A stretch of 64,000 bases of DNA, taken from the NCBI GenBank assembly GCA_017483185.1, contig JAFULM010000049.1:25318-89317 (forward strand). Direction: 5' to 3'. The notes under the pieces were generated by a model, which ran no database searches, was not told the origin of the DNA, and was given only the letters and a program-made list of their open reading frames with translations. This DNA comes from Prevotella sp. GTDB lineage: Bacteria > Bacteroidota > Bacteroidia > Bacteroidales > Bacteroidaceae. Position 1 is the first letter of the stretch. Each line of letters begins with the position of its first letter. Made by a program: the position numbers and the translations under genes. Below, piece after piece: positions 33,762-42,768 of this stretch.

Positions 33762-33879
33762 CGATGTTTTAAATTAATAACTTAAAAAGTATATAAATAT
33801 TGTATGAGGAGACTACTTTTCGGCGTATTTGCCTGATTTTCTCCGAAGTCACGCAATAAATTTTTTAAGTCATTGTTAT

Positions 33880-34030
33880 GAGGGCGTGTCAAAATGCAAC
33901 GGAAGCGACTTGTAGGGACATATTCTTGTATCTGTCCGCAAAACAAACGTTGAATATCAATACGTTACGAACGGACAAATACAAGAATATGTCCCTACAA
34001 GTCGCTTCCGTTGCATTTTGACACGCCCTC
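33880..34030. repeat. Long inverted repeat, 59 bp arms, 33 nt loop
   Basis: Arms 33880-33938 and 33972-34030 match with one mismatch. The gtgtcaaaatgcaa end is shared in part with the hairpin at 36549-36601 (gtgccaaaatgcaa). The loop has its own small dyad (aacgttga...tca..acgtt). Confidence 0.95.
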
Positions 34031-34075
34031 GTTCGTTTGTCACGTCCTCAATGTGGTGCGCTTATCAGAAAATTC

Positions 34076-35656
34076 TCAGTTTGCGGGGGTGTCGCTCTTT
34101 ATCTCCCAGTTGCCGATTGTCCGTCTCTCACGGTCAAAGTTGATGCCGACCTTAACCACGGGCAGGCCGCAACGGATGAAGCGTGAGGGATAATCCTTCA
34201 GCTCAATCTGGCGCATGGCCGCAGCCGCATCACCGCCAAGTTTCAGTTCCATGACGTAGAGCGTGTCTGCCGTGCGCATCACCATGTCGACACGACCGCG
34301 TGGCGTGCGTACCTCTACATCTACAAACATGCCGAGAAGTGAGAAGATGATGTAAAGCATCTGTTGATAATGCCCCTCGTAGTCGGTGTTGTCACAGTAA
34401 GGAACGGTAAGCAGGAACTCCTGAAGCAGACCGAGTGAGTCTTCGAAGCGTCCTTCCTGGATTGCTATCGCCATCAGTGCCACGGTGGTAATTCCGGTTT
34501 CTGTCCGCTCATTGAGATAGTTTGGTATGAGGCTCTGCATGAGCCCCACGCGGATCTCTTTGTTCGGGATGTCGAGAGTGTAGAGATTTCCCATCGGATT
34601 ATAGTCCTTTATCGTCACATATCCGCTCTGATAGAGCAGCGGCGTGATGCTCGTCATGCGCTCCGTGGGAGCGTCAAACGCGGAAGCCATTGCCTTCAGG
34701 TCTCCTATGCGCGACGGAACGACCTTATATTTGCGCAGCATCTCGATAAGGTAAGTGGGAGTGCCGCTGCCGAACCAGTAGTCATCTATCTTTTTCCACG
34801 CCAATGCGTTTATCAGACTGAATGGGTTGTATATGTCCGGCGAAGGCCACGTGAAATGATACCCGTCGTACCGTTCTTTCAGACGCAGCATGGTCTCGTC
34901 GACGGTCAGGCCGAGCGTGTTTGCCAGTCGGGCGATGTGTTCCGGTGCTTGCGAGCGCATTTCATCTTCTGTGATACCGCAGATGGCGGCAAACGGCTCG
35001 AGCATACTGATGTTGGATATGTTGTTCAGTTCACTGAAGATGCTCAACTGTGAGAATTTTGTAATGCCGGTGAGGAACACAAATCGCAGGTAAGGGTCGC
35101 ACGCTTTCAGCGGGGAGTAGAAGTTGCGCATGATATTGCGGAGCACCGGCAGGTCACGCTCCTCGTGCATCACGTCAAGCAAGGGCGCGTCATATTCGTC
35201 TATGAGCACGACAACCTTGTGGCCGGTCTGCTCGAATGCGCGCATTATCAAAGTTGTCAAACGGTCGTTAGTCTTTTTTGCCCTTTCTGGCAAACCGTAT
35301 TTCTTCTCATACTCAAATAACTGTAAGTCGAGCATATTTTCTAAAGTCTCCTTGTCTGCATGTTTCGCACGACTCATGTCGAAATGCAGCACGGGATAGG
35401 CCGTCCATTCTTTCTCAAGGCGGCCGGCTGCCAGTCCCTTGAACAGGTCTTGCCGTCCTTCAAAGAAGCTGCGCAGGGTCGATGTCAACAACGATTTGCC
35501 GAAGCGGCGTGGCCGGCTCAAGAAGAAATACTTTGCGTCATCGTGTGCCATATTGTACACGTACTCCGTCTTGTCTATATAGAGGTAGCCGCCCTCGCGG
35601 ATATTCTCGAAGGTCTGTATGCCCACCGGGCAGCGGCTCAATTTCTGTTGTTCCAT
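34076..35656 (-). CDS. AAA-ATPase-like/PD-(D/E)XK nuclease family protein
   Basis: This 526-residue protein of the family greatly expanded in Bacteroidales has an N-terminal PF09820-type ATPase domain with the unusual P-loop SRPRRFGKSLLTSTL (about 47-61), Walker B VVVLIDEYDAPL (about 150), and a sensor region TGITKFSQLSIFSELNN. The C-terminal PF08011-type nuclease domain has RVDMVM and YVMELKLGG (D and ExK). The biological role of the family is not established. It lies between two long palindromes inside the capsule locus, apparently as an insertion. Confidence 0.9.
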   Translation of the reverse strand: MEQQKLSRCPVGIQTFENIREGGYLYIDKTEYVYNMAHDDAKYFFLSRPRRFGKSLLTSTLRSFFEGRQDLFKGLAAGRLEKEWTAYPVLHFDMSRAKHADKETLENMLDLQLFEYEKKYGLPERAKKTNDRLTTLIMRAFEQTGHKVVVLIDEYDAPLLDVMHEERDLPVLRNIMRNFYSPLKACDPYLRFVFLTGITKFSQLSIFSELNNISNISMLEPFAAICGITEDEMRSQAPEHIARLANTLGLTVDETMLRLKERYDGYHFTWPSPDIYNPFSLINALAWKKIDDYWFGSGTPTYLIEMLRKYKVVPSRIGDLKAMASAFDAPTERMTSITPLLYQSGYVTIKDYNPMGNLYTLDIPNKEIRVGLMQSLIPNYLNERTETGITTVALMAIAIQEGRFEDSLGLLQEFLLTVPYCDNTDYEGHYQQMLYIIFSLLGMFVDVEVRTPRGRVDMVMRTADTLYVMELKLGGDAAAAMRQIELKDYPSRFIRCGLPVVKVGINFDRERRTIGNWEIKSDTPAN

Positions 35657-35683
35657 GACGATATGTCTTTAGTATCTGATTGG

Positions 35684-35691
35684 CAAAGATA
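35684..35691 (-). promoter_or_regulatory. -7 box of the AAA-ATPase/nuclease gene
   Basis: TATCTTTG on the minus strand, 27 nt before the start. Confidence 0.55.
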
Positions 35692-35817
35692 AGCATAAAA
35701 TTCCATAATCATCCACTGGCGGGATAAAGAATTAGGTCTCTCTTTGAAAAAACACCCATTTTTACGCACCATCACAGCCGTTTGCCATATTGATGTTTTC
35801 AAATGAACTCTTCCGAT

Positions 35818-35944
35818 ATAGTAGGGTCGCGACCCGTCGCGACCGCCTCCGTGCCAACAATACAACTAATCATGTATATACGTCAACCGTGCGAATTAAA
35901 TCACGTGGCAAAGAGGCGGTCGCGTCGGGTCGCGACCCTACTAT
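35818..35944. repeat. MITE-like 127 bp element, copy 2
   Basis: Arms 35818-35849 and 35913-35944 have one mismatch in 32 around a 63 nt interior, exactly the dimensions of the element at 20264-20390. The left arm plus cgtgccaacaa equals the reverse complement of the other copy's right end, so the two are inverted relative to each other; the rest of the interior has diverged. Confidence 0.92.
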
Positions 35945-35989
35945 GTGACTCCAAATATCGGAAGAACCTTCAAAAGGACATGCGACGTT

Positions 35990-36540
35990 AATATAAAAAG
36001 CCCGGAAGTCAATATTTTTCCTAATTTTAGGCCTTCAAAACGAGGCACTTTCTGAAATTTTTCGGCCGTGCTTCCAAATTTCGCAAATATGACGGCATTA
36101 AAATCGGGGCTATTTTACGGCGTTATTTTGGTGGTTTTTGTATGTGTCTATGTCTCAGTCGTTTACGTACGTGTCCGCCGGTTCGGCTCCGTCGGACGAG
36201 TCGGATGAGGCTGCCATAAGGGCCCCACGGCTTTACAACGGGGCCCTTGTTGTCTTGCAACGGGGCCCTTACGGCGATGCAACGGCAATGCCGCTGCAGA
36301 CCAACGGAGGCCTTACGGCAAGAAGAAGAGGCTTTTTCGAGGCAAAAACAGCAGTCAAAAACTCACCGATTTTTTCGTTCCGGAAGAGCCGGGAGGGCCT
36401 TACGGGGACAAAACGGCGTCTGAAATGTGTTTTTTTCGACGTGAGGTTGGCCCCTCCGAAGACCAATGAGGGCCTTACGAGGGGTGACGTTGCGCTTGAA
36501 TGGAAGTTTTTGCAGGGGTGATTTTGTACGTTTTTTTTAC
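35990..36540. repeat. GGGCCC-rich degenerate repeat, copy C
   Basis: This region is collinear with copy A (9.5-10.0 kb): gaggcactttctgaaa at 36042-36057, an aaatcggggctatttt block, two caacggggccctt units, tcaaaaactc and gggagggccttacgg. Identity is patchy, so the elements are old. No reading frame in it looks protein-like. Confidence 0.7.
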
Positions 36541-36548
36541 ATAAAACG

Positions 36549-36601
36549 AGAGTGTGCCAAAATGCAAAATATGTTCTTGTCTTTGCATTTTGGCACACTC
36601 T
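36549..36601 (-). terminator. Hairpin after the sugar dehydrogenase gene, 20 bp perfect stem
   Basis: 36549-36568 and 36582-36601 are exact complements (agagtgtgccaaaatgcaaa) with a 13 nt loop; probable terminator of the upstream capsule transcript. Confidence 0.85.
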
Positions 36602-36689
36602 ATTAATGCCATCCAAAAAATTATCTAAAACACAGAATTATTTTTTTATATCAACAATATTGTGTTGTATTTGCTGCAGTTACTTTTTT

Positions 36690-37967
36690 TTATAATCGTC
36701 CGTCAATGTGTTTTCTGTCAAGCACACCCTTTACGTCATAAACGACCCCGTTGTCAGACTTCAAGAATGACCTGACATCAATGTCCTTGAACTCGTCATG
36801 GGCCACACCGAGGATGACAGCGTCATATCGGCCTCGCAGTGTCTGCATATCTCCGGACTCTATACATATATCATATTCGTGTTTGACCTTATTGGCGTCA
36901 GCCCATGAATCATATATTGTAATATTGTCCGTATATTCGCGTAGTGTGTGATATATGTCAATGATTTTGGTGTTACGAATATCCGGACAGTTCTCCTTGA
37001 ACGTAATTCCTAAAATCAATATGTCGGCATCTTTCACCATCACACCCTTCTTGTTCATCAACTTTATCGTCTGATTTGCCACATAATCACCCATACCGTC
37101 GTTCAGTCGGCGTGCGGCAGACATCACACGTGGGAGCACACCATAGACTTGAGCCTTTTGGATGAGATAGCAGGGGTCGACGCTTATACAGTGTCCGCCG
37201 ACAAGCCCCGGCGTGAGTTTTATGAAATTCCATTTTGATGATGCGGCTTCGATTACATCACGTGTGTCTATTCCCATCGCATTGAATATCTTGGCCAATT
37301 CGTTCATGAAGGCGATATTTACGTCGCGCTGCGAGTTTTCTATTATTTTCGACGCCTCTGCCACCTTTATAGACGGAGCCTTATGAGTTCCGTTCACCAG
37401 TACCGAGTTGTAGACCGAGTCTACGATGTCGGCTATATAGGGTGTTGAGCCGGATGTGACTTTCTTGATTTTCTCAACCGTGTGTTCCTTGTCGCCGGGA
37501 TTGATGCGTTCGGGGGAGTATCCGGCAAAGAAGTCTTCATTGAATTTCAATCCGGAGACACGTTCCACGACAGGCAGACATTCTTCTTCCGTTACACCGG
37601 GATATACAGTAGACTCGTACACAACAATATCTCCTTTGCCGATGACCTGTCCTATGGTATTGCTTGCCGCGAGCAGTGGTTTCAGATCAGGGCGGTTGTT
37701 GCAGTCGACGGGTGTCTGAACTGCTATGACATAAAAGTTGCAGTCTTTTATATCTTCTAAGTCTGTCGTGCATCTGAAACCATTCGCTATCGCATCATGG
37801 AGCAAATCATCGTTTACCTCAAGTGTATCGTCATGTCCTTTCATCAGTTTTTCGACCCTTTTGGGGTTCATGTCAAAACCGATTGTTGGGTATTTTGTTG
37901 AAAACAATCTGGCCAAAGGAAGACCGACATATCCTAATCCAATAACTGCAATTCTTATATCTTTCAT
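36690..37967 (-). CDS. Nucleotide sugar dehydrogenase (UDP-HexNAc/ManNAc dehydrogenase type)
   Basis: This 425-residue NAD-dependent dehydrogenase has the Rossmann motif IGLGYVGLPLA (9-19), the central domain with KWNFIKLTPGLVGGHC and catalytic Cys260, and the C-terminal UDP-binding domain GITFKENCPDIRNT. It oxidises the C6 of a UDP-sugar to a uronic acid (VipA/TviB/WbpA-like). Precursor supply for the capsule. The exact sugar is not decidable. Confidence 0.92.
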   Translation of the reverse strand: MKDIRIAVIGLGYVGLPLARLFSTKYPTIGFDMNPKRVEKLMKGHDDTLEVNDDLLHDAIANGFRCTTDLEDIKDCNFYVIAVQTPVDCNNRPDLKPLLAASNTIGQVIGKGDIVVYESTVYPGVTEEECLPVVERVSGLKFNEDFFAGYSPERINPGDKEHTVEKIKKVTSGSTPYIADIVDSVYNSVLVNGTHKAPSIKVAEASKIIENSQRDVNIAFMNELAKIFNAMGIDTRDVIEAASSKWNFIKLTPGLVGGHCISVDPCYLIQKAQVYGVLPRVMSAARRLNDGMGDYVANQTIKLMNKKGVMVKDADILILGITFKENCPDIRNTKIIDIYHTLREYTDNITIYDSWADANKVKHEYDICIESGDMQTLRGRYDAVILGVAHDEFKDIDVRSFLKSDNGVVYDVKGVLDRKHIDGRL

Positions 37968-38145
37968 CGTTTTTGTTAATATTTGTTGTTATAACGTTCC
38001 TTTTGTTTTATTATTGCATTAGATATGGCTTTTTATATTGGAAGGTGGTGTCTGTTACAAGCCACACGCACGTTCGGTTGTGCAATGATGTGTGCCGCTC
38101 TTAATGGGCGGCGGCATATATATATATCTATTGTAAATATTCCCG

Positions 38146-38949
38146 TCAGTAATACTTTTTTAATATATATGTGATTCCCTCGATGTTCCAGCGGTAGTAA
38201 TTGCGTTTGGAAGATTTGCCGGTTGACACTTTTCCTATGTCATCCACGCGTATTTCGGGATTATATATCACTTTCAGTCCGTGGCGGGCACACTCTTCGG
38301 CTATGTATATCTCTTCGCAATAGAGGAATACGGGATAGTCGATGATGCCGCATCGTGCCATGTATTCGCGGGTGAGGACTATAAAAGAACCATGTCCGGC
38401 ATACACTTCACCGGGAGCGTTGGTTCTCATTCGTTTCAGGCGGTGGAATGTATTGACATACAGATTGTATATTGGAGGCAGACGGTAGAACCACCTCATG
38501 ATCCTGAGTTTGGTGGCGCTGTATCTGCATGTGGCCTGAGGATTGATGTCGTTGCCTGTGCCACGGGATATTATGGCCGGTGCTATCCATCCCGTGTCGT
38601 CTGGGTGTCGGGAGGCGAGCAGGCTGCTCAGTGTGTCAGTTTGCAGAGTCATGTCGACATTGCTTACGATGACAAAGTCGTAGGGCGTTGTGTCAACGGC
38701 TTTCATCATACGTGTGATAGCTTTGAAATAGCCGATATTCTCATGAAACGCGAACACTTTGATCCGGTTCACGTTGTTGTGGCAGGTGGTGGCTATGGGC
38801 TTGATGTCGTCTACCGTATTGTCGGCAATGAAAACGTCGACAAGTGCGCTGCCGGCTGTCTGTCCGGCACTTTGATCTATGGAACGCAGGTAGGCATCGA
38901 GCACGTCATACGAGTTGTAGTTTACGCAGAAGATTGATATATGTTCCAT
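38146..38949 (-). CDS. Glycosyltransferase family 2
   Basis: This 267-residue GT-A enzyme has SIFCVNYNSYDVL at the N-terminus, FIADNTVDD, VSNVDMTL (DxD position) and YAGHGSFIVLTREY and CEEIYIAEE motifs. It resembles rhamnosyltransferase-type family 2 enzymes. Its start abuts the stop of the GH99-like gene, so they are co-translated. Confidence 0.88.
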   Translation of the reverse strand: MEHISIFCVNYNSYDVLDAYLRSIDQSAGQTAGSALVDVFIADNTVDDIKPIATTCHNNVNRIKVFAFHENIGYFKAITRMMKAVDTTPYDFVIVSNVDMTLQTDTLSSLLASRHPDDTGWIAPAIISRGTGNDINPQATCRYSATKLRIMRWFYRLPPIYNLYVNTFHRLKRMRTNAPGEVYAGHGSFIVLTREYMARCGIIDYPVFLYCEEIYIAEECARHGLKVIYNPEIRVDDIGKVSTGKSSKRNYYRWNIEGITYILKKYY

Positions 38950-40061
38950 TACGGCTGTATTTCTTCTTTTATCTCTTTTATGGCTTCAAGATATTGGTAT
39001 TTTGTCGTCTCTTCGGGTTCGAGCATAGTGCCTTCGGCCCATTCGTTCCAGGCATTTATGAATATATAGTTTGTTTTATATACATTGCGTGTTTTGGCTA
39101 TCTTGGCTTTCAGATATGCCTTGAACTCCTCTCTGGTGGGTGGCAGTATGATGGTTCCGCTGAGTCTTTTGCGCGGAGTGTTGTCCCATCCGACAAATGC
39201 GCCTCCCCATGTACCTGCGGGGGCGTGGGCACAAAGAGCCTTGTGGGCGATTTCTCCGAAATGCATTATCGGGTTGCGGAGCATATCCCTGCCGGTCAGT
39301 CTGTTGGTCAGGCCAATGACGGCCCGTCGCATCCGGTCGCAGTACAGTCGTGCGGTGGAGATGCTGTTGAGAATGTTTGCCGGTTCAAACTCTACTTTGG
39401 ACCTGAACGGCAGGTTACGTTTGTCCGTGTGGCCGTCACGCAAGGTTTCGACAAAGTGTATGCCGTTGAAACCGGCTTCGGTGGCCAGAGTGTTCCAGTA
39501 GTCCATCATCTCGGCGGCGCATGGTATGCTCTGTGACTTATAGATTACGAATACAGGCGCAGAATCTATCTTCATATATCTGTCATCCCGGAAGAACGGC
39601 AGCAGATATTCAAATTGTCGTCGCCAGTCGGTGGCGTTGCCATAGCTTTGTGCTATAAGAATCTGGTGAGCTTTTCCGTCCCATGTGCGTGCCCACGGCT
39701 CGTTTGCCCATGAGAAACAGAAGCTGATGTCTATATCCTTGTTGGCGAGCAATATTTCCGCCGGTTTCTCGAGCAGCAGTTTGCCATTGAACCAATAATG
39801 GTATATGCAGAATCCGTCCACTCCGTATTGGCGTGCCAGACGGGCCTGCCACCGTATGGCCTCGACCGTACTCAAGTCGTAGTAATTGTTGTTGAGCGGT
39901 ATGCGAGGTTGCATGTGGCCGTCGAAAAGCGGGCTGGCTTTCTTTACGTTCACCCAATCGGTGAATCCCTTGCCCCACCATTCGTCGTTTTCGGGGATGG
40001 TGTGGTATTGTGGAAGGTAGAAGGCTATTATGTTTGGTTTTATCTTTATCTCTGTTGTCAT
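38949..40061 (-). CDS. GH99-like (WbsX) domain protein
   Basis: This 370-residue protein matches WbsX-type proteins of O-antigen and capsule loci, with FYLPQYHTIPENDEWWGKGFTDW at the N-terminus, then FCIYHYWFNGK, FSWANEPWARTW and FINAWNEWAEG. Related GH99 enzymes cleave alpha-mannosides, but the biosynthetic role of WbsX proteins is not well defined. Overlaps the acetyltransferase by 4 bp. Confidence 0.9.
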   Translation of the reverse strand: MTTEIKIKPNIIAFYLPQYHTIPENDEWWGKGFTDWVNVKKASPLFDGHMQPRIPLNNNYYDLSTVEAIRWQARLARQYGVDGFCIYHYWFNGKLLLEKPAEILLANKDIDISFCFSWANEPWARTWDGKAHQILIAQSYGNATDWRRQFEYLLPFFRDDRYMKIDSAPVFVIYKSQSIPCAAEMMDYWNTLATEAGFNGIHFVETLRDGHTDKRNLPFRSKVEFEPANILNSISTARLYCDRMRRAVIGLTNRLTGRDMLRNPIMHFGEIAHKALCAHAPAGTWGGAFVGWDNTPRKRLSGTIILPPTREEFKAYLKAKIAKTRNVYKTNYIFINAWNEWAEGTMLEPEETTKYQYLEAIKEIKEEIQP

Positions 40062-40696
40062 TGCATTTGTTTTATGATGTGGGCCGGTATACCGGCGGCA
40101 ACAGAGTGTGGCGGTATGTCATGTGTCACCACGCTGTTGGCTCCCACAATGGCTCCGTCGCCTACTGTCACGCCCGGCATGATGCAAACGTTGTTGCCAA
40201 GCCAGACATTGTTGCCTATTACGACCGGACCTTTTGATGTCAGTGGGCGATGTTGCGGGTGAATGTCCGTCATGGCATGGTCGGTAGTCCCGTGTGAATT
40301 GTCGGTGATGAGCACATTGGTGCCTGTGAGCAGATTGTTGCCTATGCGTATGCTTACGGCAGCCGTGATGTTGCAGTTGTCGCGTATGTTGCAGTTGTTG
40401 CCGATCAGAATTTCAGTTTTTGAGTTTTTTGTTTCTGTCAGATCTTTCCATGCTGTGAGCTGTATGCCTCGTCCTATCTGTGTGCCTTCGCCTATCGACA
40501 CGCAGTCGAGTCCGCGCAGGTTTGTGGCTTTATAGGCTATAACGCAGTCATCGCCTATACGCGCGAAGCTGTGTCGCAGATATCCGGTGTATATATGTGC
40601 CGTTGCGGCTCTGCATAGTTCCGGCAATCCGGCCGGTATCAGCAATGACAATAGCCGACCGGCAAACTCGCATATCGTTTTTATCAGTTTGTACAT
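40058..40696 (-). CDS. Hexapeptide-repeat acyltransferase
   Basis: This 212-residue left-handed beta-helix protein has repeated [LIV]G-x4 units (VSIGEGTQIGRGIQL, EILIGNNCNIRDNCNIT, VVIGNNVWLGNNVCIMPGV) and the catalytic-loop His in DNSHGTTDH. It probably O- or N-acetylates a capsule sugar. It overlaps the GT4 gene by 13 bp. Confidence 0.9.
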   Translation of the reverse strand: MYKLIKTICEFAGRLLSLLIPAGLPELCRAATAHIYTGYLRHSFARIGDDCVIAYKATNLRGLDCVSIGEGTQIGRGIQLTAWKDLTETKNSKTEILIGNNCNIRDNCNITAAVSIRIGNNLLTGTNVLITDNSHGTTDHAMTDIHPQHRPLTSKGPVVIGNNVWLGNNVCIMPGVTVGDGAIVGANSVVTHDIPPHSVAAGIPAHIIKQMQ

Positions 40697-41859
40697 TGCA
40701 GTATCTCTTTATACATATTGTAAACACCATCAGCATGGGCCTCGGTGGTATATAAAGTGTTTACGGCGCGGAACGCTCTGTCGCGATAGGCGTCAAAACA
40801 GTCATGTGACCTGACGGAAACATCGAGCAGGTGGGATGCAAGTTCTTCGGGGGTATTGAATCTGAGAGCAATCTCTCTGCCGGTGAGGCTCACTCCGTTA
40901 TCCATCTGCTCTTTTGTCCCGCCGGTATTGCGGCCGATAATCAGGCTGCCGTTGAACATTGCTTCCGGCATCACACGGCCGAAACCTTCAAAGCGTGATG
41001 GGATGATGGTTGCGGCAGCACCATTCATCAGACTGTTGATGTCGTTTCTCTCGCCAAGCCATGATATGTGGTTGTCGATGCCGTTGTCTCGTGCCATCTC
41101 CTTTATTCTTTCTGCATATTTCGGATCCGGGCTGCCACCGGCAATGTATAGCGGCATGGCGCGTGCGGCATGGCGGGCGTAGAGCGTGTATGCCTCAATC
41201 AGCATGTCAAGTCCTTTGGCCGGTTCGAAGCGTCCGGCAAAAAACAAATAGTCTCTCCCGTGTTGTGTTGGCATGGAGGGTTGCTCGTCCTTGACGGCAT
41301 CGTAGATCACTCGAGACGTCTGTTTCCCATCCTGCTTGTGATGCCGCTGTATGTCACGGGTGATACAGATGGAGTAAGAACCGGCTTGGTCGAGTTCACG
41401 CTCAAGACGGCGGTGGGAAGGTATGTAGTGCAGGCCGAAGTCCTTGTCTCCATATTCACGTATATGATATATGTGGGGTATATGGAGGGCCTTGGCCGCG
41501 TTGTAACCTATGTTGATGACGCTGACATTGGTATGGACTATGTCAGGACGCAATCGTTTGAGGATTTCGGTGAGTTGTGCCGACGTCCGTCGGTTGAGAT
41601 ACAGACGTCCTGCAAGTCTGGGGATGTAAAGGAGATAGTCGCGCAAGGTATTCGTGCCGTTTGGAAAGGTGCACGGACGGTAGTTGAGCACAATGGTCTC
41701 GACACCTGTCTCAGACAGCATACGGTATATCCCGTTGCTGTCCGGAAGTACAACCGTTGGATGTACTCCTTTTGCCATCAGACCTTTCAGCATGATTAAA
41801 AAAGATTTGGATGCGCCTCCGGTTGTGACGGTGGAACTTAATATGTATACGACTTTCAT
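40684..41859 (-). CDS. Glycosyltransferase family 4
   Basis: This 391-residue GT-B enzyme has an N-terminal acceptor domain beginning VVYILSSTVTTGGASKSF and the donor-binding FFAGRFEPAKGLDMLIEAY plus the IIPSRFEGFGRVMPEAMFNG (EX7E) motif. Builds the capsule repeat at the cytosolic face. Confidence 0.9.
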   Translation of the reverse strand: MKVVYILSSTVTTGGASKSFLIMLKGLMAKGVHPTVVLPDSNGIYRMLSETGVETIVLNYRPCTFPNGTNTLRDYLLYIPRLAGRLYLNRRTSAQLTEILKRLRPDIVHTNVSVINIGYNAAKALHIPHIYHIREYGDKDFGLHYIPSHRRLERELDQAGSYSICITRDIQRHHKQDGKQTSRVIYDAVKDEQPSMPTQHGRDYLFFAGRFEPAKGLDMLIEAYTLYARHAARAMPLYIAGGSPDPKYAERIKEMARDNGIDNHISWLGERNDINSLMNGAAATIIPSRFEGFGRVMPEAMFNGSLIIGRNTGGTKEQMDNGVSLTGREIALRFNTPEELASHLLDVSVRSHDCFDAYRDRAFRAVNTLYTTEAHADGVYNMYKEILQCTN

Positions 41860-41862
41860 TTG

Positions 41863-42768
41863 TTACAGCCAGTTAGGGTTAATAGTCCTTTCTTTCTTAC
41901 GTGACGCGCGTATGTTTCTTATGTCTGCCATCAGACGTATCGTCTCGCAGGTGAATTTGCCCGGTATGTATTTGCCGTGTGGTAGATCGTTCCGATAGCA
42001 CGAGATGAGCAGGCCGCAAAACATTTTTATACACCCTGCGGTGGAGTTGTTTATGTCGTAGGCGGCGAGAGTGAGTAGGCGACGCAGCCGTTGGTTGTTG
42101 TATGCCTGTGTGTCTCCATGACACTCTCTGTCGTGATACATCTTGGCACGTGGGACAAGCAGTGTGCGTATGCCGTGATAAAACAGGCGGTCGTAGTAGT
42201 TGTTGTCTTCGCAGTATTGGAAAAAAACGGGATTGAAACCTCCGATTTTTTCTATTATCCCGATGGGTAGCAGCCAACATGCCGCGCAAATCTCTCCTGT
42301 CTCATAGGCTGTTTGCATATCGTCGCGCACAAGAATGTCCTCGGTTATGTTTCCGTCGGACGGAAACGAATCTTTGCGGAAGTTGTAGTCGAAAGCCGTG
42401 CCTGTGCCGTTGAGATGCAATGGTGAAAGTAACGACATGCCATCGTCGGCTTTGAGCATGTGCTCAATGGCTTCGGCATGCAGCGCTGCGTCTTGGTTGA
42501 GCAGCAGGATGTGGCCGGCGTCATGGGTCATGGCGTATCTTATCCCGACATTGTTGCCTTGTCCGAAGCCCATGTTTTTGTCTTGCGGAAGCCAAACGAC
42601 TTCGGGGTAGTGCTGCGGAACGTATTCGCGGGTGCCGTCGGTGGAGCAATTGTCCACAACAATGGGTATTGTCGGTATCGTACTTTCACGCAGACTGCTC
42701 AGGCAGCGGTCTATCCAACCGCGACGCATGGCGTTGTATGTCACGATGATGGTGTATATATTCTTCAT
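41863..42768 (-). CDS. Glycosyltransferase family 2 (rhamnosyltransferase-like)
   Basis: This 301-residue GT-A enzyme has IVTYNAMRRGWIDRCLSSL, VDNCSTDGTREYV, NMGFGQGNNVGI and LLLNQDAAL, the classical WbbL-like pattern. It overlaps the polymerase gene by ATGA. Confidence 0.9.
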   Translation of the reverse strand: MKNIYTIIVTYNAMRRGWIDRCLSSLRESTIPTIPIVVDNCSTDGTREYVPQHYPEVVWLPQDKNMGFGQGNNVGIRYAMTHDAGHILLLNQDAALHAEAIEHMLKADDGMSLLSPLHLNGTGTAFDYNFRKDSFPSDGNITEDILVRDDMQTAYETGEICAACWLLPIGIIEKIGGFNPVFFQYCEDNNYYDRLFYHGIRTLLVPRAKMYHDRECHGDTQAYNNQRLRRLLTLAAYDINNSTAGCIKMFCGLLISCYRNDLPHGKYIPGKFTCETIRLMADIRNIRASRKKERTINPNWL

